From an uncultured Collinsella sp. (GTDB lineage Bacteria > Actinomycetota > Coriobacteriia > Coriobacteriales > Coriobacteriaceae): a stretch of DNA of 5,216 nucleotides. Under the pieces are notes generated by a model that saw nothing but the letters and a program-made list of their open reading frames with translations, searched no databases and had not been told where the DNA came from. This document shows, in pieces, positions 1 through 4,796 of the stretch. The translations under genes and the position numbers were made by a program. The stretch's first letter is position 1, and every line of letters starts with the position of its first letter. The stretch spans positions 1-5,216 of the forward strand of contig CABSMN010000108.1 in NCBI GenBank assembly GCA_902478765.1, in the 5' to 3' direction.

Positions 1-392
1 GCACCGGCGGCACCGTGACCGGCGTGGGCGAGTTCCTCAAGGAGCAGAACCCCGAGATTCAGGTCGTCGCCGTCGAGCCCGCCACCTCCCCGGTGCTCTC
101 CAAGGGCCAGGCCGGCCCGCACAAGATCCAGGGCATCGGTGCCGGCTTTGTGCCCGACGTCCTCGACACCCAGGTCTACGACGAGATCATCCCCGTCGAG
201 AACGACGACGCCTTTGCCACCGGCCGCGCCGTGGGCCACAAGGAGGGCGTGCTCGTGGGCATTTCGTCCGGCGCCGCCGTGTGGGCCGCACTGCAGCTGG
301 CCAAGCGCCCCGAGAACGAGGGCAAGACCATCGTGGCGCTGCTCGCCGACACCGGCGAGCGCTACCTGTCCACGGCACTCTTCCAGGACTAG
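1..392 (+). CDS. cysK: Cysteine synthase (O-acetylserine sulfhydrylase), 3' part only
   Basis: This is a PLP-dependent, cytosolic enzyme that makes L-cysteine from O-acetylserine and sulfide. Only the last 129 residues are present; the first complete codon is at position 3 and the start lies left of the window, so the PLP-binding lysine cannot be checked. The visible part begins in the glycine-rich phosphate-binding loop (TGGT, fragment residues 1-4). It then carries the conserved segment [13 protein letters not shown] (39-51), the GISSGAA motif (86-92) whose serine contacts the PLP pyridine nitrogen in the family, and the C-terminal signature DTGERYLS (116-123). The end, about six residues after that signature, is a normal family C terminus, and the full protein should be about 300-310 residues. 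mnmA follows 180 bp downstream on the same strand. Cystathionine beta-synthase-like paralogs share the fold, but these motifs fit CysK best. Confidence 0.93.
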   Translation, partial: TGGTVTGVGEFLKEQNPEIQVVAVEPATSPVLSKGQAGPHKIQGIGAGFVPDVLDTQVYDEIIPVENDDAFATGRAVGHKEGVLVGISSGAAVWAALQLAKRPENEGKTIVALLADTGERYLSTALFQD

Positions 393-396
393 AGCT

Positions 397-413
397 CTCG
401 TTCCTAGAACGAG
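397..413 (+). other. Small perfect hairpin just after the cysK stop codon
   Basis: A 7-bp perfect inverted repeat (CTCGTTC / GAACGAG) with a 3-nt loop begins 4 nt after the cysK stop. No T tract follows it, so it does not look like an intrinsic terminator. It could stabilise the 3' end of the cysK transcript, but that is inference. Confidence 0.35.
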
Positions 414-491
414 TCCAAGGCACGCCGGTCTCCCCTCTCTTCTGGCAGCCTGAGCTCATCCCAACAGGGTGTCCCACAGGACGCCCGAACT

Positions 492-500
492 TGCTACAAT
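492..500 (+). promoter_or_regulatory. Candidate extended -10 promoter for mnmA
   Basis: TGC followed by TACAAT (hexamer at 495-500) fits an extended -10 element (TGnTATAAT) with one mismatch in the hexamer. No good -35 hexamer is seen 16-18 bp upstream (TCCCAC at 472-477), which is tolerated by extended -10 promoters. Transcription would start near 506-508, inside or at the edge of the GC-rich hairpin at 505-532, about 65 nt before the mnmA start. Confidence 0.5.
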
Positions 501-504
501 GTCT

Positions 505-543
505 GCGGCGCGGAACCAGCCTCCCGCGCCGCTTTTCTTTTTT
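505..543 (+). terminator. Intrinsic terminator-like hairpin between cysK and mnmA
   Basis: A 9-bp all-GC perfect stem (GCGGCGCGG at 505-513, CCGCGCCGC at 524-532) with a 10-nt loop is followed by a T-rich run (533-543, a single C among the T residues). This has the form of a rho-independent terminator on the + strand. It lies 112 nt after the cysK stop and 30 nt before mnmA. It could end the cysK transcript, or act as a leader hairpin or attenuator in the mnmA transcript, since a promoter candidate sits immediately upstream. Confidence 0.7.
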
Positions 544-572
544 GGCCACATGCCACCAAGGAGAACCTCCCC

Positions 573-1673
573 ATGCACAACAAGCGCGTGCTCGTCGCCA
601 TGAGCGGCGGCGTCGATTCCAGCGTGACCGCGTATCTGCTCAAAAGTCAGGGTTACGAATGTGTCGGTGCCACCATGCGCCTCACCTGCCCCGCGCCCGA
701 TCCCGCCACGGGCATGAGTAAGGTCGACCGCGACATCGCCGATGCAAAGGCCGTCGCCGAGCGCCTGGGGATACCCCATCACGTGCTCGACTTGCAGCAA
801 ACCTTCGACCGCAACGTTGTCGAGCGCTTTGTGAACGCCTACCAGGAGGGGCTGACGCCCAATCCGTGCATCATCTGCAACCGCCACATTAAGTTTGGCG
901 CGCTGCTCGATACGGCGCTGGACATGGGCTGCGACTACATCGCAACGGGACATTACGCCAAAACAAGCCAGGCGGCAGACGGCACCTGGCAGCTGCATCG
1001 CGGCGAGGACCCCAAAAAGGACCAGAGCTACTTTTTGTATTCGCTTACGCAGGAGCGCCTGGCGCGCACGATTTTTCCGCTGGCAGGCTTGGACAAAGAG
1101 CGCGACGTGCGCCGCATTGCCGCCGAACAGGGCTTTGTTAACGCCAAGAAGGCCGAAAGCGAGGATATCTGCTTTATTCCAGACGGTGACTACGCGGGCT
1201 ATATCGAGCGCCGCTGCGGACATCCCGCTGCACCGGGCGACATTGTGTGGCGCGACGGCAGCGTGGTCGGGCGCCACAACGGCGCGCTGCGCTACACCAT
1301 CGGCCAGCGCAAGGGCCTGGGCGTCGCGATGGCGCATCCTGTGTACGTAACGGGCGTCGACGCCGCCAACAACACCGTGCATCTGGGCGAGGCCGAGGAC
1401 CTGACCGCCTCGGCGCTAACTGCCGATGAGTGGATCTGGAGCGCGTCGGACGCACGCATGGAGGCGGAGCTCGACGCCGGCGGCATTCGCGTGGGCGCCA
1501 AGTACCGCTACCGTCAAAAGGACCAGGCGGCGACCTTTACACGTGGCGCCGACGGACAAATGCTGCTGACTTTTGACGAGCCGCAGCGAGCCATCGCCCC
1601 CGGCCAGGCCGTTGTAATCTATCGCGGCGACATCGTCCTGGGCGGCGGCACGGTGACCGGCGCCATCAGGTAG
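573..1673 (+). CDS. mnmA: tRNA-specific 2-thiouridylase MnmA
   Basis: This cytosolic enzyme uses ATP and a relayed persulfide sulfur to thiolate C2 of the wobble uridine (U34) in tRNA-Lys, -Glu and -Gln. The 366 residues match the usual family length. The N-terminal PP-loop SGGVDSS (residues 11-17) adenylates the tRNA. TPNPC (95-99) supplies the first catalytic cysteine C99, GHYA (126-129) is conserved, and the DPKKDQSYFL block (146-155) is typical. EDICF (197-201) supplies the second catalytic cysteine C200. These two cysteines align with the E. coli pair at about 102 and 199. HNGALRYTIGQRKGLG (235-250) leads into the C-terminal beta-barrel, which ends in the family-typical GQAVVIY and VLGGGTVTGA segments. 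The start is supported by AAGGAG at 558-563, 9 nt upstream. No frameshift or missing key residue was seen. The cysK neighbour suggests a sulfur-related context, but the intervening hairpin suggests separate transcription. Confidence 0.97.
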   Translation: MHNKRVLVAMSGGVDSSVTAYLLKSQGYECVGATMRLTCPAPDPATGMSKVDRDIADAKAVAERLGIPHHVLDLQQTFDRNVVERFVNAYQEGLTPNPCIICNRHIKFGALLDTALDMGCDYIATGHYAKTSQAADGTWQLHRGEDPKKDQSYFLYSLTQERLARTIFPLAGLDKERDVRRIAAEQGFVNAKKAESEDICFIPDGDYAGYIERRCGHPAAPGDIVWRDGSVVGRHNGALRYTIGQRKGLGVAMAHPVYVTGVDAANNTVHLGEAEDLTASALTADEWIWSASDARMEAELDAGGIRVGAKYRYRQKDQAATFTRGADGQMLLTFDEPQRAIAPGQAVVIYRGDIVLGGGTVTGAIR

Positions 1674-1687
1674 CCCCATCCCCTTCA

Positions 1688-1758
1688 TAAGTTGCGGTGA
1701 AATAGGGACTGCCCAAGCGTTTAAAACCGCCAAACAGTCCCTATTTCACCGCAAGTTA
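1688..1758. repeat. Large palindrome between convergent genes (possible dispersed repeat)
   Basis: Two perfectly complementary 20-bp arms (1692-1711 and 1735-1754) flank a 23-bp centre. After one mismatch, three more pairs extend outward (1688-1690 with 1756-1758). The left arm reads TTGCGG, then TGAAAT, then AGGGACTG, and continues with CCC. It begins 18 bp after the mnmA stop, between mnmA and the convergent peptidase gene. Neither strand has a T tract right after the stem, so it is not a standard intrinsic terminator, though so long a stem may still block transcription or protect 3' ends from both sides. Its arm resembles that of the palindrome at 4762-4790. Confidence 0.8.
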
Positions 1759-1765
1759 GAGAGGA

Positions 1766-1801
1766 CGGCCTCGGTCGGTACTGCCGTGTCAGCCGAGGCC
1801 G
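1766..1801 (-). terminator. Probable terminator hairpin of the M42 peptidase gene
   Basis: A perfect 9-bp GC-rich stem (CGGCCTCGG at 1766-1774, CCGAGGCCG at 1793-1801) has an inner CGG/CCG pairing in its loop (1776-1778 with 1784-1786). It starts 9 nt past the peptidase stop codon on the - strand. On that strand the stem is followed by TCCTCTCT, a weak pyrimidine run instead of a clean U tract, so termination efficiency is uncertain. The adjacent palindrome at 1688-1758 may assist. Confidence 0.5.
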
Positions 1802-1809
1802 CTGCATCG

Positions 1810-2853
1810 TTAGCGCTGGACGTAGGCGCGAACCAGCTCGTAGGTATTGCGCACGCCGTCGATGTGGCTGCGCTCGTAGTTGTGGCTCGCGTACACGCCG
1901 GGGCCGATCAGACCATGGCGAATGTCGTAGCCGGCCGAGAGCGTGGCCTCGACGTCGGAGCCGTAGTGCGGGTACACATCGATGGCGTAATCGAGCTCCA
2001 GCTCGCGCGCGATGTTGGACAGTGTGGTTACCAGGTCGTAGTTGTACGGACCGCCCGAATCCTTGGCGCAAATCGAAACCATGCGCTCGGTGCAGCCCAG
2101 GTCGTCGCCCACGCAGCCCATGTCCACGCTGATCATCTCGCGCGTGTCGGCCGGCACAAAAGCGCCGCCGTGACCGACCTCCTCGTACACGGTAAAGAGC
2201 AGCGATACCTTGCGCGAAAGGGTCACCTCGCCAGCGGCGACGGCGCGGGCCAAACCCAGCAGAATCGACGCGGACAGCTTGTCGTCCAAGAAGCGGCTCT
2301 TGATGTAGCCGCTCTCCGTCACCGTGGTACGCGGATCCATAGCGATGATGTCGCCAGTCTGAATGCCCAGCTCAAGCACATCATCCTTGCTGTCGACATT
2401 CTCATCGAGCAGGATTTCCATGTTCTTCTCGATGGTCTTGACCGGCTCATCGGCCACATGCGCCGAAGGCTCGGTGTTGAGGACCACACCCGTGTAGACA
2501 TTGCCATCGCGTGTGTAAACGGTGCAGTTCTCGCCATCAGCCGTGGACCACTGGTGCCCACCGAGCGTCGTGGGGCGCAGGCGACCATTGTCCTTAATGG
2601 AGCGCACCATGGCGCCCAGAGTATCGACATGGCTCGCCAACACGAGCGGCTCACCCTCGCCACCAAGCTCAACGAGCACGTTACCCTTATTAGAACGCTC
2701 AGGCCCAAACCCCATATCGCGCAGGGTCTCCATCAGATAATCAGTCGCCGCACGGGTATAGCCCGTAGGCGAAGCAATCGAGGTAAGCGCCTTCAACTGG
2801 TCAGTAATATAGGAGAGCGTCTCCTCTAGAGAAGCATCAACATTAGAAGCCAT
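1810..2853 (-). CDS. M42 family metallopeptidase (glutamyl aminopeptidase / TET-type)
   Basis: This is a probable cytosolic, two-metal aminopeptidase that trims peptides from the N terminus. M42 enzymes generally form large oligomeric shells. Numbered from the chosen start, the 347 residues fit the family length. The expected metal and catalytic residues appear in order: HVD (H75, D77), the bridging aspartate in LDDKLS (D190/D191), the glutamate pair in YEEVG (E224 general base, E225 ligand), D244 in SVDMG, and a C-terminal histidine, probably H324 in ASHNYE. There is no signal peptide or membrane segment. Two in-frame ATGs lie two codons apart (2859 and 2853). GGAAGG at 2860-2865 abuts the first but is 6 nt from the second, so I chose 2853. 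The gene stands alone, convergent with mnmA. M20 peptidases share the fold, but the EEVG and LDDK blocks favour M42. The true peptide specificity cannot be read from the sequence. Confidence 0.92.
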   Translation of the reverse strand: MASNVDASLEETLSYITDQLKALTSIASPTGYTRAATDYLMETLRDMGFGPERSNKGNVLVELGGEGEPLVLASHVDTLGAMVRSIKDNGRLRPTTLGGHQWSTADGENCTVYTRDGNVYTGVVLNTEPSAHVADEPVKTIEKNMEILLDENVDSKDDVLELGIQTGDIIAMDPRTTVTESGYIKSRFLDDKLSASILLGLARAVAAGEVTLSRKVSLLFTVYEEVGHGGAFVPADTREMISVDMGCVGDDLGCTERMVSICAKDSGGPYNYDLVTTLSNIARELELDYAIDVYPHYGSDVEATLSAGYDIRHGLIGPGVYASHNYERSHIDGVRNTYELVRAYVQR

Positions 2854-2859
2854 ATGCAT

Positions 2860-2865
2860 CCTTCC
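2860..2865 (-). promoter_or_regulatory. Ribosome binding site that selects the peptidase start
   Basis: GGAAGG on the - strand is separated by 6 nt from the ATG at 2853-2851, but by no bases from the in-frame ATG at 2859-2857. Normal spacing therefore favours the downstream start, removing two residues (Met-His). Confidence 0.65.
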
Positions 2866-2889
2866 AAGTAAAACTAAGACCGAGTCCCG

Positions 2890-2912
2890 ATTTTAACCGT
2901 TCTGCACGTGCA
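2890..2912 (-). promoter_or_regulatory. Candidate peptidase promoter with TGCACGTGCA palindrome
   Basis: On the - strand TAAAAT (2895-2890) matches the -10 consensus at five of six positions and would give a leader of about 30 nt. No acceptable -35 hexamer lies 16-18 bp upstream. A perfect 10-bp palindrome, TGCACGTGCA (2903-2912), sits in the spacer, 7 bp from the -10, where a bound regulator could affect polymerase. A near copy of this site occurs at 2957-2969. The promoter and operator roles are inference. Confidence 0.35.
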
Positions 2913-2969
2913 ATGCCCCAGGAGCCGAACCGCCTCCAGACGTCCCCGCACCGGTTTTCTGCACGCGCA
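2900..2969. repeat. Direct repeat TTCTGCACGyGCA upstream of the peptidase gene
   Basis: TTCTGCACGTGCA (2900-2912) recurs as TTCTGCACGCGCA (2957-2969), 12 of 13 identical, 57 bp apart start to start. Both lie upstream of the peptidase start. Paired similar sites beside a promoter are typical of regulator binding, but chance cannot be excluded for a repeat this short. Confidence 0.4.
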
Positions 2970-3184
2970 CGGTTTACAATCCCAATCTTGCATAAATCCT
3001 ATCGGTATCTGCATAGAAATGAGGCATCTTTTTGCTTCGTCTCAGGGTACCCCACCTTAGACCGTGCAAAAAACGGAGTATTCAGCACCGTGGGCCCCAA
3101 CGGCCCCACCACAACCGACATAACGACGTGGTTACAGCAGTGTTGCAGGCCGGCGCAAACCAAAAACGCGGCGACAGCCATCTC

Positions 3185-3224
3185 CGCCCATCGATAGCCC
3201 GCCCACAAGGACTGTCGATGGGCG
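3185..3224. repeat. Stable hairpin, 13-bp stem
   Basis: CGCCCATCGA (3185-3194) pairs perfectly with TCGATGGGCG (3215-3224), and the helix continues through one G-T pair and two standard pairs to 3197/3212, leaving a 14-nt loop. No T tract follows on either strand, so it does not read as an intrinsic terminator. No adjacent gene explains it. Confidence 0.55.
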
Positions 3225-3256
3225 CCGCGGGCCACTACGGCCCATTCACAACGTTA

Positions 3257-3295
3257 TGCATTTTTCAGAGCTTGCTGAATGCTCCCAAAAATGCA
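3257..3295. repeat. A/T-armed hairpin TGCATTTTT ... AAAAATGCA
   Basis: A perfect 9-bp stem (3257-3265 with 3287-3295) is followed by a 2x2 internal loop and a second 4-bp stem (GAGC 3268-3271 with GCTC 3281-3284) closing a 9-nt loop. The two-tier shape suggests an RNA element or a palindromic repeat. On the - strand its inner part reads GGAGCATTCAGCA, resembling 3075-3087 on the + strand. Confidence 0.55.
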
Positions 3296-3371
3296 CGCTG
3301 GGAAGTGCACCACCTATCCGCAGCGGGCAGCATGCCTTGGTTTTGCCCATATCGGGGCATCGGCGCGGCAC

Positions 3372-3409
3372 AAAAAGCCCCCGCTGCACGAAGTGCGCAG
3401 CGGGGGCTT
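3372..3409 (-). terminator. Intrinsic terminator of fucO
   Basis: A 13-bp perfect stem (3375-3387 with 3397-3409), centred on CCCCCGCTGC/GCAGCGGGGG, has a 9-nt loop. On the - strand it runs into TTTTT (3376-3372; the last two T residues of the tract also pair in the stem). It starts 55 nt after the fucO stop codon. This is a standard rho-independent terminator in the direction of fucO. Confidence 0.9.
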
Positions 3410-3464
3410 CCGACATGTCCGAGGACGATTGTGGGGCTAACGGGCAGGGGCCCGCCGAACCAAG

Positions 3465-4631
3465 TTAGGCAGCCGGGCAGATCTTCTTGAAGAGCTCGAT
3501 AACGTCGTCGAGCGTCGCCTCGCGCGGGTTGCCCGGGAAGCAGGCGTCAGCCATGGCGTCCTTGGCCAGGACCTCGATCTCGTCAGCCTTCATGGCCTCG
3601 CAGACGTGCGGGATGTTCACGTCGGCAGAGAGCTGCTTGACGGCGGCGATGGCGGCGTCGGCGGCCTCGTCGGTGCTCATGCCCGTGGTGTCAACGCCCA
3701 TGGCGACGGCAACCTTGGCCAGACGCTCGGCGCAAACCGGCTTGTTGAACTCCATGGCGATCGGCAGCAGCATGGCGCAAGCGACGCCGTGCGGGGTGTC
3801 GTAGTGAGCGGACAGGGTGTGAGCCATGGCGTGGTCGATGCCCAGGCCAACGTTGGAGAAGCCCATGCCGGCGACATACTGGCCAAGAGCCATGCCCTCA
3901 CGGCCGGAGCCGGGCTGGCCGGACTTGGCCTCGGCGACGGAGTCGCGCAGGTTCTCGCTGATCAGCTTAATAGCCTCAAAGTGGAACATGTCGGAGAGCT
4001 CCCAAGCGCCCTTGGTGGTGTAGCCCTCGATGGCGTGGGTTAGAGCGTCCATGCCGGTGGAGGCGGTCAGGCCGGCGGGCATGGAAGCCATCATGTCGGG
4101 GTCGACGACGGCGACCTCGGGGGCGTCGTTGGTGTCGACGCACACGAACTTGCGGACCTTCTCGGGGTCGGTGATGACGTAGTTGATGGTCACCTCGGCA
4201 GCGGTACCGGCGGTCGTCGGCACAGCGATGGTAAACACGGCGTGGTTCTTAGTCGGAGCAACGCCCTCGAGGCTACGGACATCGGCGAACTCGGGGTTGT
4301 TGATGATGATGCCGATGGCCTTGGCAGTGTCCATGGAGGAGCCGCCACCGATGGTCACAATAGCGTCAGCCTCGGCGGCCTTGAAGGCCTCGACGCCGTC
4401 CTTGACGTTCTGGATCGTGGGGTTGGGCTTAATCTCGGAGTAGAGGCTCCAAGCGATGCCGGCGGCGTCGAGCTCGTCGGTCACCTTAGCGGTAACGCCA
4501 AACTTGACCAGATCGGGGTCGGAGCAGACGAAGATCTTCTTGTAGCCGCGACGCTGGAGCTCGCCGGGGATCTCCTTGATGGCGCCGGAACCATGATAAG
4601 AGATGGTATTGAGAACGAAACGATTAGCCAT
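3465..4631 (-). CDS. fucO: Lactaldehyde reductase / 1,2-propanediol oxidoreductase (Fe-dependent group III alcohol dehydrogenase)
   Basis: This cytosolic enzyme reduces L-lactaldehyde to (S)-1,2-propanediol with NADH, disposing of reducing power in anaerobic fucose and rhamnose breakdown. The chosen start gives 388 residues, close to E. coli FucO (about 382). The N-terminal dinucleotide domain carries GGGS (95-98). NNPEFADVRSLEG (111-123) and the stretch PTTAGTAAEVTINYVITD (138-155) are near-identical to E. coli FucO as I recall it. The C-terminal helical domain holds the four Fe ligands D195, H199, H267 and H281 (in GMDALTHAIEG, DHAMAH and TPHG). Its C-terminal part carries GNPREATLDD (367-376). 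An insertion of about four residues near 236-244 accounts for the shift from E. coli numbering. An upstream in-frame ATG at 4673 would add 14 residues, but GGGAGG 6 nt before 4631 favours the shorter form. The gene appears monocistronic, with no fuc or rha genes visible nearby, so the physiological aldehyde is inferred from similarity. Confidence 0.92.
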   Translation of the reverse strand: MANRFVLNTISYHGSGAIKEIPGELQRRGYKKIFVCSDPDLVKFGVTAKVTDELDAAGIAWSLYSEIKPNPTIQNVKDGVEAFKAAEADAIVTIGGGSSMDTAKAIGIIINNPEFADVRSLEGVAPTKNHAVFTIAVPTTAGTAAEVTINYVITDPEKVRKFVCVDTNDAPEVAVVDPDMMASMPAGLTASTGMDALTHAIEGYTTKGAWELSDMFHFEAIKLISENLRDSVAEAKSGQPGSGREGMALGQYVAGMGFSNVGLGIDHAMAHTLSAHYDTPHGVACAMLLPIAMEFNKPVCAERLAKVAVAMGVDTTGMSTDEAADAAIAAVKQLSADVNIPHVCEAMKADEIEVLAKDAMADACFPGNPREATLDDVIELFKKICPAA

Positions 4632-4637
4632 TGATAG

Positions 4638-4643
4638 CCTCCC
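4638..4643 (-). promoter_or_regulatory. Ribosome binding site that fixes the fucO start
   Basis: A strong GGGAGG on the - strand lies 6 nt before the ATG at 4631-4629. The longer in-frame reading from 4673 has no comparable site. The protein from 4631 begins MANR, like E. coli FucO. Confidence 0.8.
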
Positions 4644-4689
4644 ATCGTGTGCGGGGCACCCATTACGCCCCACGCTATGAGTCCCATCC

Positions 4690-4746
4690 TAACGCTTTTG
4701 AAACAAAAAACACGCGAGAACATCAAAATCGTTAAAGCGTTTCAAC
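4690..4746 (-). promoter_or_regulatory. AT-rich fucO upstream region with inverted operator-like sites
   Basis: AACGCTTT (4691-4698) and its exact complement AAAGCGTT (4734-4741) form an inverted pair separated by 35 bp of AT-rich sequence. The right-hand site, read on the - strand as TTGAAACGCTTTAA (4745-4732), is itself an imperfect palindrome centred on CG, like many LacI/GalR-family operators. It does not have the spacing of a CcpA cre site. The region lies 60-115 bp upstream of the fucO start. No convincing -35/-10 pair was found, so the exact promoter is unknown. Sugar-responsive control of fucO is inference. Confidence 0.35.
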
Positions 4747-4754
4747 AGATGATG

Positions 4755-4790
4755 AAAAATATTGCGGCAAAGGGACAGCCCCTTTGCCGC
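4755..4790 (-). terminator. Intrinsic terminator of the YoaK/DUF1275 gene
   Basis: An 11-bp perfect stem (4764-4774 with 4780-4790), extendable by one A-T pair, has a 5-nt loop. On the - strand it is followed by AATATTTTT (4763-4755). It begins 6 nt after the stop codon at 4797. No T run follows on the + strand, so it acts in the - direction. It also separates this gene from fucO, which therefore needs its own promoter. The arm TTGCGG-CAA-AGGGACAG resembles the palindrome at 1688-1758. Confidence 0.88.
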
Positions 4791-4796
4791 ATTCGG

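Larger units (their letters stand above)
2913..3370. other. Gene-free, hairpin-rich intergenic region
   Basis: I see no credible gene in this stretch. The open frames here are short, lack ribosome binding sites and resemble no family I know. The region does contain several potential RNA stems: 3090-3109 (7 bp with one bulged C), 3185-3224, 3229-3243 (GGGCC/GGCCC) and 3257-3295. None has a T tract. It also carries TGCATA twice at a 21-bp interval (2989-2994, 3010-3015) and the inverted motif GGAGyATTCAGCA (3075-3087 on +, 3285-3273 on -). It lies after the fucO terminator and upstream of the peptidase gene. It could hold a structured RNA, a decayed repeat element or a long regulatory leader. 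Confidence 0.5.

Noticed and set aside
456..1382. A 308-codon open frame on the - strand opposite mnmA
   Set aside because: It is a shadow of mnmA, whose PP-loop and both catalytic cysteines are intact on the + strand.
1786..2829. A long (347-codon) open frame on the + strand opposite the M42 peptidase
   Set aside because: It is a shadow of the peptidase gene, a common effect of high GC. The opposite strand encodes all expected M42 metal ligands in order.
2973..2980. TTTACAAT on the + strand as a promoter -10 element
   Set aside because: It has no -35 or extended TG, and no + strand gene lies downstream for it to serve.
2985..3110. Riboswitch or T-box leader
   Set aside because: No T-box sequence or known riboswitch core was recognised, and there is no + strand gene downstream.
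2913..3197. A 94-codon open frame on the + strand in the intergenic region
   Set aside because: It has no ribosome binding site, no recognisable motif, an unusual composition, and it runs across several hairpin and repeat sequences.
2999..3235. A 78-codon open frame on the - strand with a short hydrophobic stretch
   Set aside because: No ribosome binding site or family resemblance was found. It runs across the hairpins of the same region, so a non-coding explanation is simpler.
4732..4745. CcpA-type cre site upstream of fucO
   Set aside because: The sequence looks like a LacI-family palindrome, but the spacing around the central CG is one base short of the cre consensus on one side.
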